Source: a virus
Direction: 5' to 3' (one strand)
Virus record (IMG/VR): IMGVR_UViG_3300025130_000003
Location: 1 to 36,982 of that record
DNA length: 36,982 nt
Part shown: positions 8,469 through 16,542 of the stretch, piece after piece
Layout: every line of letters starts with the position of its first letter
How positions within the stretch are numbered: position 1 is the stretch's first letter
Position numbers and translations under genes: made by a program
The notes under the pieces: generated by a model
What the model saw: the letters and a program-made list of their open reading frames with translations, nothing else
Told to the model about the DNA's origin: nothing
Database searches by the model: none

Positions 8469-11170
8469 TGTTAACAGAAGCGGAAGAACTTGAACTCTTA
8501 GAACTTGAAGAACAAGAAGCGATTGAAAATGGAGTTATAAAACCACAGCCAACGCAGAACTCAATTCCAAAAGGTATAAGAGGCCAGTATGGCCAGCTTC
8601 AACAAGCTTTGAGTCAGCCGATTCGTCAAGTTGATCCAAGATATCCAGACTTAGCAAAAAAAAGCGATCCTTTAGCTGCTCTTACTGTGCTCGGAAATGC
8701 CGTGCCCGTTGCAATCGATAGGATGGCTGGGTATAAGGAATCAAAAATTGGTGACCCGAAAGAATTTACCAGTTTTGCTAAGCCTATTTCCGAGCCGTTG
8801 GGAAAAATGGGACGAGCGGTTGGCGAAACCTACGGACGAGGAATGGCGTATCAAACCCCAATAGGTATGCAATCTAATCCAGAAGAATCAGCAAAATATA
8901 TGGGAAATATTGGGCAGAAAACAGGGGAGATGGTAGGAGAATTTGTTGCTAGCGCGGCTAGCGACCCAACATTATTAGCTTCTGGTGTACTAGGAGTAGC
9001 AGCAAAAGGTTATGGCGCAGCACGGCCAGCGATTAGAGAAGGGATTGCAGCAATAAGAGAATTAACAGCTAAACCATTCACAAATTTATCCGATGCAATA
9101 ACGAAAAGCGATGTAAGATTTTTGTCTAAAGACCTAAAAAAAGGTGCCAAAATTGAGACACTAAAAAAATATGGAATACACGGAGCAACTGAAGACGCGG
9201 AAGAAGTTTTAAGCGATAAAATAGCAGAATTGACAAACAAAGCAAGAAACATGTTAAAATCAGCAGGTAAAAAAAATCCGATAATTGATTTAAATAGAAG
9301 TATAGATAATGCGCTTGAAGAAACGTTTGCAAAGGGGACATTAGGTAGAGAAGCAAAATCAGAACAAGCGATAAATTCTTTAAAAGAGTCAATCAGATCG
9401 TTAATTGATAAAAATGGGCGCGTTGGACATGTTAACATTGCAGACGCTTTACAAATAAAATCAGCTTGGGGAGATGAAGCTGCTTTTGCAGCTGTAGGCC
9501 AAAAGATGGGAATAGACCCAAACGCGACAGTAACAAAAGAAGTTTACACTAAAGCTTTTACTGTTTTAAGAGATCATATTGAAAAAGCAGTTCAAGAAGC
9601 CTTTAAAAACCCAACAGCAAGGCGAGAATTGAACGAATTAAATCAAGACATTCATAGTTTGATCGCCGTAAAAAATGCCGTAAAATATCGAAACGGAGTA
9701 AAGGCCCGTCAAAATGTACTTCCTAGCCGTAATGTATGGGCGGGAGGATTGGGGGGAGTATTAGGAGGCGTAAAGGGGGCGGCTGTAGGAATGGTCGCGG
9801 ATGCAGCGTTGAAGAGTCCTGCAACAGCAAGGCTTTTAAACTGGATGGGAAAAAGAATACAAGGCAAAGGCGTAGCTGAACGCGAACAATTATTCGATGT
9901 CCTTCGAAAAAAAGGTATACCAGAAAACGAAATTGCCGATCTACGAGCTTACTACCGAAGAAGCGGACGTAACGAAGACTTTGACCAGGTTCAAACATTT
10001 GAATCGCTTCCAGAAAGAGATTGGGGCGAAACGGGGAAACAATGGAAAAATGAAAAAGCACCAGAATTCGAGAGAGCCAAAGAGCTTTTAAAAAGAAGAG
10101 GAAAGCCGACAAACGATGACGCAGTTTTAGAATTAATTAAATCTGGAGAACCTATCCCAGAAACGTTCCCGCCAAAAAAGCGCAAAGAAATTAAACCTGA
10201 AACTAAACTAAACGACAAAGGAGAACTTTTAGACGAAAATGGGAATGTATTGTTTCATACAGAAATTCCATTTCCTAAAGAAGGCTACCTAGGAAATAAA
10301 GATTACGAACAATCATATCGCAACGCTAGAGAATTAGACAGAAAAGCAGGTCTAGACCACAACCCAGACGAGGATTTGTACGAAGATGAAGTTTTCAGGA
10401 CAGAAGGTGGGATGACGATCACGACGTCGCCTACGCCGCATTCCAAAAGTGCTTATTTTGACCGACCATCCAGCGAACAGATTAAACCTAATAAGATTAA
10501 TTATTTAGGGAGAGAAGATGGAGCTAATTTACTAAATCAAAAATCTATAGAGCTTTCTAGGGTACCAGAAGGCAAATCGGACAACCCAAAAGACATCGCA
10601 TACCAAAAATCCAAATCGACTATCAAAGGAACAACCGTAAAAACAGACAAAGGCGCACGGATTGAGTTTGGTAAAGAAGCTGACCTTGAAACAGCATTAC
10701 ACGAAATTGACCACGCAGCAGACTACATGGACAAACTGCCAGACAGCGACCGTAAAGCGTTTGTTAAGGCTATGGGTTTGAAGGAATGGGACGATGAGGC
10801 ACGAGAAAGGATGGCCTACGGAGTAGCCTATTTAGCGCGTGAAGGTGAACTACCAAAAGAGTTTCCTAAGGCTCTGCAAAGCAGACTAAAGATTATTGCA
10901 GAAAAAGCTTATGGTCAAGGGGAAGAATTAAAGAAAGCGTTTGAGACTCAAATGAAAGCAGGAGACGACTACTTAGACTTAGCGATGAAAGGGCAGAGCG
11001 CGATGTGGGAGGGGATGCCAGAGAAGGCGAAAGATGCAATAAAATCTGCATTAAAGCGTGGGGTGGCCGAGAAACGGTTAAGAACGCTTTCATCCGCTGC
11101 GAAGAAAGCTACATCACCAGCAGTATTCGCTCGTATTGTTTCTCAAATTAACAGGGAGTACAACGAATGA
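8468..11170 (+). CDS. Very large internal virion protein with HEIDH zinc-protease motif
   Basis: 900 residues. The N-terminus is acidic (EELELLELEEQEA). Residues about 420-450 contain a glycine-rich hydrophobic stretch (AGGLGGVLGGVKGAAVGMV) that could enter membranes. Near residue 745 the motif LHEIDHAADYM fits the HExxH zinc-metallopeptidase signature, and acidic residues in DDEARERMAYGVAYLAREGE could supply the third ligand. The rest is helical. Position and size match the largest ejection protein of podoviruses (P22 gp16 or T7 gp16 class), which often carries a cell-wall enzyme. A peptidase domain instead of a transglycosylase would be a variation; activity is inferred from the motif only. 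Start TAATG overlap. Confidence 0.6.
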   Translation: MLTEAEELELLELEEQEAIENGVIKPQPTQNSIPKGIRGQYGQLQQALSQPIRQVDPRYPDLAKKSDPLAALTVLGNAVPVAIDRMAGYKESKIGDPKEFTSFAKPISEPLGKMGRAVGETYGRGMAYQTPIGMQSNPEESAKYMGNIGQKTGEMVGEFVASAASDPTLLASGVLGVAAKGYGAARPAIREGIAAIRELTAKPFTNLSDAITKSDVRFLSKDLKKGAKIETLKKYGIHGATEDAEEVLSDKIAELTNKARNMLKSAGKKNPIIDLNRSIDNALEETFAKGTLGREAKSEQAINSLKESIRSLIDKNGRVGHVNIADALQIKSAWGDEAAFAAVGQKMGIDPNATVTKEVYTKAFTVLRDHIEKAVQEAFKNPTARRELNELNQDIHSLIAVKNAVKYRNGVKARQNVLPSRNVWAGGLGGVLGGVKGAAVGMVADAALKSPATARLLNWMGKRIQGKGVAEREQLFDVLRKKGIPENEIADLRAYYRRSGRNEDFDQVQTFESLPERDWGETGKQWKNEKAPEFERAKELLKRRGKPTNDDAVLELIKSGEPIPETFPPKKRKEIKPETKLNDKGELLDENGNVLFHTEIPFPKEGYLGNKDYEQSYRNARELDRKAGLDHNPDEDLYEDEVFRTEGGMTITTSPTPHSKSAYFDRPSSEQIKPNKINYLGREDGANLLNQKSIELSRVPEGKSDNPKDIAYQKSKSTIKGTTVKTDKGARIEFGKEADLETALHEIDHAADYMDKLPDSDRKAFVKAMGLKEWDDEARERMAYGVAYLAREGELPKEFPKALQSRLKIIAEKAYGQGEELKKAFETQMKAGDDYLDLAMKGQSAMWEGMPEKAKDAIKSALKRGVAEKRLRTLSSAAKKATSPAVFARIVSQINREYNE

Positions 11171-12381
11171 TCGCCCCTGGTTTGGCTATTCCTAATCCTC
11201 TATCAATTAAATTTGGTGACAGCGCGAGCGTTGATGCTTTTGGTTATGCAAGAGTTTCCATGCCTGAAACTTTGTTTGATTCAAAACTAACCAACGATGC
11301 TCAACCGTTATTTTGGGATGACCAGCAAACCAGCGGAGCTGGGACAAGCTCAACATACAACACTAATCAAGCGAGCGTAACTCTATCAGTCGGCGCAAGC
11401 GCGGCAGGAACGAGAGTTAGGCAGACGTTTAGGCGTTTTGGATATCAACCAGGGAAAAGTCAGCTAATTAGAATGACTGGAGTGCTAGGCTCTGGAGCCG
11501 CAGGAATAACACGTAGAATCGGCTATTTTGATGAGAAAAATGGACTATTTTTCGAGCTTGCGGGTTCAATTTTGAGTGTGGCTCGCAGAACGTACACTAG
11601 CGGAAGCGCAGTAGATTCATCGGTTTCGCAATCTAATTGGAACCTAGACAAACTTGATGGAACAGGCAAAAGCGGGATTACGCTTGATACCAGCAAAACT
11701 CAAGTATTTTACATAGACTTTGAATGGCTTGGAGTCGGACGCGTTCGATTCGGTTTTGTGATTGGCGGTGAAATCGTTTACTGTCACGAAATGAACCACG
11801 CTAATAGCCTTAATGTGGTTTATATGTCCAATCCAAATCTTCCGTTACGCTATGAGATCGTAAACGATGGTAGCGGAGCCGCGAGTAACTTGGTGCAGAT
11901 CTGCTCTAGTGTTGTTTCTGAGGGTGGTCAGACCCCAGCTGGACGGGTTACAGGAATAGACCGTTCAATAGCCGTTTCCATAGGCTCTGGGGCGATCTAT
12001 CCAGTTTTAAGTATTAGGAAAAAATCAACACATTTAGATATTCCAATTAACACACTTTTCGTTTCTGTGCTCACGACTGGAGTTGCTAATTTCGCTTGGA
12101 GGCTGCTTGTTAACCCAACATTGACGGGGGCGAGCTGGAATTCGATAACCAATTCCGCAATTGAATACGATGTCGCGGCTACCGTTATTACTGGTGGAAC
12201 GCAAGGTTATATCTGTTACGTTTCCAATTCACAGGATGGGATTTCTCTTCCCTTGGATGACGCACTTAGGTTAGGCGCAAATATAGCTGGAACCTCGGAT
12301 ATTTTGTCGCTAGCGATTACAAATTTATCAGCTTCGCCTCAAAGTTTTCATGGCGCGCTCGTATGGCGAGAGCAGATTTAA
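11167..12381 (+). CDS. Lectin-like tail/fibre protein common in environmental phages
   Basis: 404 residues. The segments LFDSKLTNDAQPLFWDD, GTRVRQTFRRFGYQPGKSQL, RIGYFDEKNGLFFELAG and DFEWLGVGRVRFGFVI belong to a sequence type I know from many uncultured marine and gut phages. It is predicted to have a concanavalin-like beta-sandwich and is annotated as tail or receptor-related. The motif region SNPNLPLRYEI is also characteristic. The start ATG overlaps the previous stop (ATGA). Likely a minor virion or host-recognition protein, with function inferred. Confidence 0.6.
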   Translation: MIAPGLAIPNPLSIKFGDSASVDAFGYARVSMPETLFDSKLTNDAQPLFWDDQQTSGAGTSSTYNTNQASVTLSVGASAAGTRVRQTFRRFGYQPGKSQLIRMTGVLGSGAAGITRRIGYFDEKNGLFFELAGSILSVARRTYTSGSAVDSSVSQSNWNLDKLDGTGKSGITLDTSKTQVFYIDFEWLGVGRVRFGFVIGGEIVYCHEMNHANSLNVVYMSNPNLPLRYEIVNDGSGAASNLVQICSSVVSEGGQTPAGRVTGIDRSIAVSIGSGAIYPVLSIRKKSTHLDIPINTLFVSVLTTGVANFAWRLLVNPTLTGASWNSITNSAIEYDVAATVITGGTQGYICYVSNSQDGISLPLDDALRLGANIAGTSDILSLAITNLSASPQSFHGALVWREQI

Positions 12382-12406
12382 AACTTATATTTAGATGGGA
12401 GAGTTT

Positions 12407-12931
12407 ATGCACGAATTAGAGAACAGGAAAAAAGCTACGTTGTTTAGCCTTGCATCTTTAATAGTTATACTGCTCACATTTTTAGCTATGCGTGTGAGCG
12501 CTAAGGGGCAAAAATTAGATAAAAATTCTATAGCAGCTACAGCGACCAACGCCGATATTCTGTTTCCCCCAACTTCGAGCGACACGGAAAGCGTTTGTGT
12601 GGAGATTTGGAAAGGCGTTGATGGAAATATAAAACACGGAGAACATCTTCGAGTGCATTCTTTGCAAGATACTTTTTTTGTGGGGCCTGATGATGTAAAA
12701 TTATGGGCAGACGTTTGCCTTGATAGTTCCCCTAAAGCATGGGGCCGATTTCAACCTAGCGTGCAGGTCTGGAAGAAAGGGCAAAAAGAAAAATTCCTAA
12801 ACGATTCGGGTAACAGGTACGTTATTAATTTTAGTGACGTTACAAAATCTCAAAGAGATAAACTAAAAGATACAAATTCAAAAATAGTATCTCTCGGTAA
12901 TTATAGACTAGTAAAGGAGGCAAAAAAATGA
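12407..12931 (+). CDS. Membrane-anchored or exported protein of unknown function
   Basis: About 174 residues from ATG 12407; gggag at 12398-12402 supports this start over ATG 12395. After a short charged N-terminus, LFSLASLIVILLTFLAMRV is a membrane anchor or uncleaved signal. The rest is predicted outside (two cysteines in SVCVEIWKG and DVCLDSS). The C-terminal part is lysine-rich. First of three consecutive exported-type genes before the endolysin, with the next start overlapping its stop (ATGA). It might be a spanin-like or envelope protein, but no lipobox or coiled coil supports that. Confidence 0.5.
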   Translation: MHELENRKKATLFSLASLIVILLTFLAMRVSAKGQKLDKNSIAATATNADILFPPTSSDTESVCVEIWKGVDGNIKHGEHLRVHSLQDTFFVGPDDVKLWADVCLDSSPKAWGRFQPSVQVWKKGQKEKFLNDSGNRYVINFSDVTKSQRDKLKDTNSKIVSLGNYRLVKEAKK

Positions 12932-13443
12932 GATCTATTTATATATCATTCTTTTTAATAGAAGTCTGTTTGGCGGAAAATATTTCGCCTTGGGTAGGCG
13001 CAGTCGTTGAGGCTAGTGGAATTTATCAAAATGATCACCGAACAGGGGATAACGTTTTGGTTTGCTATGAATTTTTTAGGCCATGCCCTACAGACTCTAG
13101 CAAATCGATGATTAACGATGGTCAATGTGGGAATGATATTCCCTACACCATTGCCAGTATTCACGATTATAGCCCATTTGCCTGTACGCAAAGACCTGCG
13201 ATATTAGTGGATTCTACAAAACTTTTCGCTCTTTTAGCGATGCCTGATTCTTGGCATAAAAAAGCGAAAGACACTAAAAACTATTTTCAGAGTGACAGCT
13301 TGAAAGAAAAAGAGGGGTGGAAATTAAAACTATACGGGCTAAGCGAGCAAGATAAATTAAAATTGAAGACGTACGGCGTTGTAAGAGGAATGCTTGGGTC
13401 TAGCATTTATTTACAGGGTGAAAAATGCAAATCCTGCAATTAA
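12928..13443 (+). CDS. Exported cysteine-rich protein of unknown function
   Basis: 171 residues. The start has a strong ribosome binding site (aaggagg at 12915-12921). MRSIYISFFLIEVCLAEN resembles a signal peptide, with cleavage possibly after LAE or CLA; the cysteine might even be a lipobox (IEVCLA is a poor match). The mature part contains at least six cysteines (VCYEFFRPCP, GQCGND, FACTQ, CKSCN), consistent with disulfides in an oxidising compartment. No family is recognised. The CKSCN end overlaps the next gene by 19 nt. Confidence 0.5.
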   Translation: MRSIYISFFLIEVCLAENISPWVGAVVEASGIYQNDHRTGDNVLVCYEFFRPCPTDSSKSMINDGQCGNDIPYTIASIHDYSPFACTQRPAILVDSTKLFALLAMPDSWHKKAKDTKNYFQSDSLKEKEGWKLKLYGLSEQDKLKLKTYGVVRGMLGSSIYLQGEKCKSCN

Positions 13444-14384
13444 TATTATTATTTACAGCGTTTTGTTTTTCAGGCCAAAGGTATACTGTTAGAGCGGACG
13501 GGACAGGTGATTACCTTACACCCCAGCAATGCGAGGATTTTTTAACAAAAAACTATTCAGGTGTCGGCATTGATACTTGTGACGTGACTCAAGCGGGGAG
13601 GTATGTAGGTGCGCTCGTCATTACTGGACAAACGAATACGGATGCGACAAATTACCCGATGTTTATGAGCAGTCTAGGCTACAGTAAGGTCGAAATTTAT
13701 AACTCAACAACTCATACGGTTGATATAAATAATTCCCCTTTTGCTAGGGTATGTTGCTTAACAATTGCGCAAGGAAACAGCAGTCAATACGTAGTCAGAT
13801 ACAACTCAGCAGTAGAAGGGGTTATAGTTGATAAATGTTATATCAAAGCGATAGTAGATGCTTACGGCGTGACTTATTCCGCCTTGCCAGGTGGTACTCC
13901 TAGAGCGATATTGCAAAATAGCGTTGTGCGATGCAGTACTGGCTCTAGCACGAAGTCTGGGGTCTACGCACCCATAGCCTTAAATAATGTAACCGTGATA
14001 GGATTTAAGCAAGGGATAACGGAAGCACTACCCACTAACGTTGCAGTTGTAACAGAAAAATCAAGCCCGCAACCTGCCTTTTCAGCCTTAATAGCTGGAG
14101 GAAATTATAATTCAAGTTATGACGGTACTGCACCAGGGGCGAACAGCCTTTTAAGTATCACGGATATCAAACTTAAAAGTGATAGCGTTCACATTCTTAA
14201 GACTAGTCCTTTATTCGGTGTGGGGACGACCATAAGCGGTAGCTTTAGAGATATCGATAGCGAGCTTTGGCGCACTATGCGGAGTATCGGCGGTGATGAA
14301 CCTTATGACTCAAGCGATTCTACCACTTCCCGTAAATGCGGGAGGCTTTGGCGAGCAGGGATGGCCCCTTGCAAAGGGCCGTAA
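13425..14384 (+). CDS. Exported beta-helix-like protein
   Basis: 319 residues. The N-terminus MQILQLILLFTAFCFSGQ is a signal peptide. It is followed by YTVRADGTGDYLTPQQCEDF, close to the usual opening of right-handed beta-helix (pectate-lyase/pectinesterase-like) proteins, where V-x-x-D-G-x-G-D-Y/F marks the first rungs. Short repeated beta segments follow (VVRYNSAVEGVIVDKCYI, AILQNSVVRCS, PIALNNVTVIGF). No catalytic triad can be assigned. An exported polysaccharide-binding or -degrading protein, perhaps a depolymerase-like factor, is plausible. It ends just before the endolysin. Confidence 0.55.
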   Translation: MQILQLILLFTAFCFSGQRYTVRADGTGDYLTPQQCEDFLTKNYSGVGIDTCDVTQAGRYVGALVITGQTNTDATNYPMFMSSLGYSKVEIYNSTTHTVDINNSPFARVCCLTIAQGNSSQYVVRYNSAVEGVIVDKCYIKAIVDAYGVTYSALPGGTPRAILQNSVVRCSTGSSTKSGVYAPIALNNVTVIGFKQGITEALPTNVAVVTEKSSPQPAFSALIAGGNYNSSYDGTAPGANSLLSITDIKLKSDSVHILKTSPLFGVGTTISGSFRDIDSELWRTMRSIGGDEPYDSSDSTTSRKCGRLWRAGMAPCKGP

Positions 14385-14397
14385 AAAAAGGTGTGGC

Positions 14398-14715
14398 ATG
14401 GACTGGACTAAATTTAGCTGCAAATGTTGCGGTAAGGGAGCCCCAAATCCAATTCTAAAGGAAAAAGTTGAAAAACTGGAAGTGCTTTTGGGTGAAGAAT
14501 TATTTTGTAATTCTGGGTTTAGGTGCGAAAAACACAACAAAGAAGTTAGCGGAAAGCCAGCAAGCACACACTTAAAAGGCATGGCCATAGACTGTAGAGC
14601 AGCGCGCACAAAACCCAAGGAAATTTATCTTGCAATGCAAAGCGTAGGGTTTGGCGGAATACACGCTTATGAGACTTTTTGCCATGGTGATGTCGGCCCA
14701 AAAAGGAGATGGTGA
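14398..14715 (+). CDS. Endolysin, M15-family peptidase
   Basis: 105 residues from ATG 14398. It carries the M15A (D-Ala-D-Ala carboxypeptidase/endopeptidase-like) motifs: SGFRCEKHN near residue 39, STHLKGMAIDC with H58 and D65 as zinc ligands, and HGDVG with H96 and D98 as ligand and catalytic acid, ending in the typical GPKRRW. Length fits the compact Peptidase_M15_3 endolysins. The cysteine cluster CKCCGKG near the N-terminus may be structural. It would cut peptidoglycan cross-links at lysis. A longer upstream reading (14293) lies inside the previous gene and is not needed. The stop overlaps the holin start by one base. Confidence 0.88.
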   Translation: MDWTKFSCKCCGKGAPNPILKEKVEKLEVLLGEELFCNSGFRCEKHNKEVSGKPASTHLKGMAIDCRAARTKPKEIYLAMQSVGFGGIHAYETFCHGDVGPKRRW

Positions 14716-14903
14716 TGCTCGAAAAACTAAAAAAGCACCCACTTAGTGTGATGACAACGCTTGCAGCTATAGCTTTAGTTGTTCAATACACATTTCCAGA
14801 ATTTCAACAACTAAGCTGGTGGGCAGGGAAGGTTTCCGATTTGCTAACAGGTATTGCAACGGCACTCGCTGGTAAAAACCTTATCGCTGGCAAAAAATCT
14901 TAG
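14715..14903 (+). CDS. Putative holin / small membrane protein
   Basis: 62 residues from ATG 14715, with aaggag at 14702-14707 as ribosome binding site. There is one clear hydrophobic segment (VMTTLAAIALVVQYTF), then a weaker one (WWAGKVSDLLTGIATALAG), with a basic N-terminus and C-terminus. Size, topology and position immediately after the endolysin (TGATG coupling) fit a holin that would permeabilise the inner membrane. No specific family is recognised. Confidence 0.6.
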   Translation: MLEKLKKHPLSVMTTLAAIALVVQYTFPEFQQLSWWAGKVSDLLTGIATALAGKNLIAGKKS

Positions 14904-14911
14904 GAAGTGGC

Positions 14912-15007
14912 GTGATTTGCAAAACAGAAATAGAAAATAAAAAAGGCTACTATTTTTTAAACGAAGGCGTAACCTGGGTGGGTCAGAAACTACTCATACG
15001 CAGATAA
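14912..15007 (+). CDS. Possible 31-residue peptide gene (GTG start)
   Basis: GTG at 14912 follows taggaag, a possible ribosome binding site. The product MICKTEIENKKGYYFLNEGV continues with TWVGQKLLIRR. It lies directly after the holin-like gene and ends 6 nt before the first copy of the GTTGTTTGC box (15014-15022), much as ORFs run to the ends of integron cassettes. Too short for a function call; a chance ORF is possible. Confidence 0.35.
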   Translation: MICKTEIENKKGYYFLNEGVTWVGQKLLIRR

Positions 15008-15013
15008 GTATAA

Positions 15014-15083
15014 GTTGTTTGCAATTCTCCCGCACAAGACAGGGGAGTTGTAGGCGGCGCGGAATACAAAGAAGGAAAACAAA
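15014..15083 (+). other. Cassette-start module 1 (GTTGTTTGCAAT box to TTGTAGGCGGCG)
   Basis: GTTGTTTGCAAT at 15014-15025 is identical to 15465-15476. It is followed by a hairpin (caattctccc / ggggagttg) and TTGTAGGCGGCG, which recurs after the second box, then a purine-rich tract leading into ATG 15084. In an integron reading, GTTGTTT would be the R' core and the downstream part the conserved 5' end of a cassette. A left partner for this first site is weak (ggcgta at 14966-14971 with tacgc at 14997-15001). Confidence 0.45.
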
Positions 15084-15437
15084 ATGCACTACGCAATAAT
15101 GCACTGCGACGATAAAGTAATAGCCGAGGGTTTGACGTGGAAAGATTGTCAAGAGCTTGCGGACGATACGAAGATATGGAACACGCTCCCAGGCTCTTGT
15201 GCTCCTTATTGCATCACCACTCTTGCGCCAAGGGAGTGCTCGAATTGTGGTGGTTCTGGAAAAGTGTCTGATGGATACGAAGATTATGCTTGTAGCGCTT
15301 GTGAAGGTACTGGATATTCGATAAATTTTGAAGGAAGAAAAAAGACCGCGCCGCAGAAAACTAAGGAATGTGCGGGAGAACAGCAAACAACAGGCGCAGT
15401 ATGCAAAAATTGCAGTCTTTGTGGAAGTTGCTTATAG
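15084..15437 (+). CDS. Small protein with DnaJ-type zinc finger
   Basis: 117 residues. Residues about 52-75 read CSNCGGSGKVSDG and then CSACEGTGYS, two CxxCxGxG units as in the cysteine-rich zinc domain of DnaJ. The C-terminus adds another cysteine group (CKNCSLCGSC). The N-terminus MHYAIMHCDDKVIAEGLTW is unknown. No J domain is present, so this is not a DnaJ; single CxxCxGxG proteins are common as small phage or cassette genes of unknown role. Ribosome binding site aagga is at 15072-15076. The 3' end lies inside the hairpin at 15383-15473, typical of cassette genes. Confidence 0.6.
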   Translation: MHYAIMHCDDKVIAEGLTWKDCQELADDTKIWNTLPGSCAPYCITTLAPRECSNCGGSGKVSDGYEDYACSACEGTGYSINFEGRKKTAPQKTKECAGEQQTTGAVCKNCSLCGSCL

Positions 15438-15473
15438 GCAATTTCAGCATACATGCGCCGAACCGTTGTTTGC
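15383..15473 (+). repeat. attC-like recombination hairpin 2
   Basis: The ends GCAAACAAC (15383-15391) and GTTGTTTGC (15465-15473) are perfectly complementary. Inside, 15393-15413 (GGCGCA then GTATGC, ending AATTGC) pairs with 15438-15459 over about 20 bp with one bulged base and a few mismatches. The loop is 24 nt. The spacers between outer and inner stems are 1 nt on the left and 5 nt on the right. This matches the R''-L''-loop-L'-R' layout of integron attC sites, although the outer box GTTGTTT deviates from the GTTRRRY consensus. The preceding ORF ends within it. Confidence 0.55.
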
Positions 15474-15499
15474 AATATGTAAAGCACAAGGAAATTGTA

Positions 15500-15557
15500 G
15501 GCGGCGGCGGAAAGACAGAAGAAAAAAACAATAGAAAAATGGAAGACAGCCCCCGTT
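15500..15557 (+). repeat. GGCGGCGG ... CAGCCCCCGTT module, copy 1
   Basis: GGCGGCGGCGG (15500-15510), a purine-rich stretch, then CAGCCCCCGTT (15547-15557). The same pair occurs in direct orientation at 17435-17486, and as an inverted copy at 17257-17303. Copies 1 and 2 therefore bracket the first restriction-modification module as inverted repeats. The function is unknown; the module marks the 5' end of cassettes. Confidence 0.6.
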
Positions 15558-15571
15558 AAAAGGAAAGAGTC

Positions 15572-15637
15572 AAACGAATAAAAATAACAAGTTTCATGTG
15601 TGTCTAATAGTTATTTTTAGAGTAAATTTATTCGTTT
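15572..15637. promoter_or_regulatory. Inverted repeat upstream of methyltransferase 1
   Basis: AAACGAATAAA (15572-15582) and TTTATTCGTTT (15627-15637) are perfect inverted copies. Inside them, aaaataac (15581-15588) pairs with gttatttt (15610-15617). The element ends 26 bp before the methyltransferase start. It could be an operator controlling the restriction-modification genes, a transcript hairpin or a remnant recombination site. Only the symmetry is seen. Confidence 0.4.
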
Positions 15638-15663
15638 AAAGGCTTAAGCAATAGAAGGCTAAA

Positions 15664-16542
15664 ATGGAAATTAAAACAGATATTTATTTGGGAGACAGCA
15701 AGGTAGAGCTTCTTAAAATTCCTACTGATTCTGTAGACCTAATAGTTACTTCACCACCTTATGCAGACCAAAGAAAAGGGACTTATGGAGGAATACATCC
15801 AGATAGCTATGTCTCATGGTTTCTTCCAATAACACAGCAGTTACTTCGTGTTTTAAAGCCAAGTGGCACATTCATTTTAAACATAAAAGAAAAGGTAGTG
15901 AACGGTGAGCGTAGTACTTATGTCATGGAATTAATTTTAGAAATGCGAAAACAAGGGTGGCTTTGGACAGAAGAATTCATCTGGCATAAAAAAAACTGCT
16001 ACCCAGGAAAATGGCCAAATAGATTCCGTGATGCTTGGGAACGTCTCCTTCAGTTCAATAAATCAAAAAGTTTTAATATGTACCAAGAAAATGTCATGGT
16101 ACCCATGGGAGATTGGGCAAAAACTCGTTTAAAAAATCTGAGCGAAACAGATAAAACACGCGATAACTCCAAAGTTGGGAGTGGGTTTGGTAAAAACATT
16201 TCAAATTGGCTGGCAAGAGATAAAGCATACCCAGCAAATGTTCTTCATTTAGCTACTGAATGTAGCAATAAAAACCATAGTGCAGCGTTTCCTGCAGAAC
16301 TTCCTGAATGGTTTATTAAGTTGTTTACCAAAGAAAACGATATCGTTTTAGACCCCTTTATGGGTTCAGGAACAACTTTGGTTGTAGCAAATAGAATGCG
16401 CCGTAACTCAATAGGTATAGACATTGTCAAAGATTACTATGATATTGTTAAAAGTCAATTACCACCAGTGGAACTCTACCTTCTCGAACCAAAAGGAAAA
16501 TATGAAAAACCTAAACCTAAAAGACGTTACGCTGTACGTTGA
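15664..16542 (+). CDS. DNA methyltransferase (amino-type, beta class)
   Basis: 292 residues. The catalytic motif TSPPY is at residues 29-33 and the S-adenosylmethionine motif DPFMGSGTT at about 230-238, so the order is IV then I (beta class) of the N6_N4_Mtase family, which methylates exocyclic amino groups of A or C. The target-recognition region lies between. It appears intact, with good length. The following endonuclease gene overlaps its end by 41 nt, so this is a type II restriction-modification pair in which only the methyltransferase is intact. It would protect phage DNA from a host enzyme of the same specificity. Confidence 0.85.
   Translation: MEIKTDIYLGDSKVELLKIPTDSVDLIVTSPPYADQRKGTYGGIHPDSYVSWFLPITQQLLRVLKPSGTFILNIKEKVVNGERSTYVMELILEMRKQGWLWTEEFIWHKKNCYPGKWPNRFRDAWERLLQFNKSKSFNMYQENVMVPMGDWAKTRLKNLSETDKTRDNSKVGSGFGKNISNWLARDKAYPANVLHLATECSNKNHSAAFPAELPEWFIKLFTKENDIVLDPFMGSGTTLVVANRMRRNSIGIDIVKDYYDIVKSQLPPVELYLLEPKGKYEKPKPKRRYAVR

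Noticed and set aside
15084-15437. DnaJ chaperone
   Set aside because: There is no J domain (HPD motif) and no C-terminal substrate-binding domain; only the zinc-finger motif is shared.
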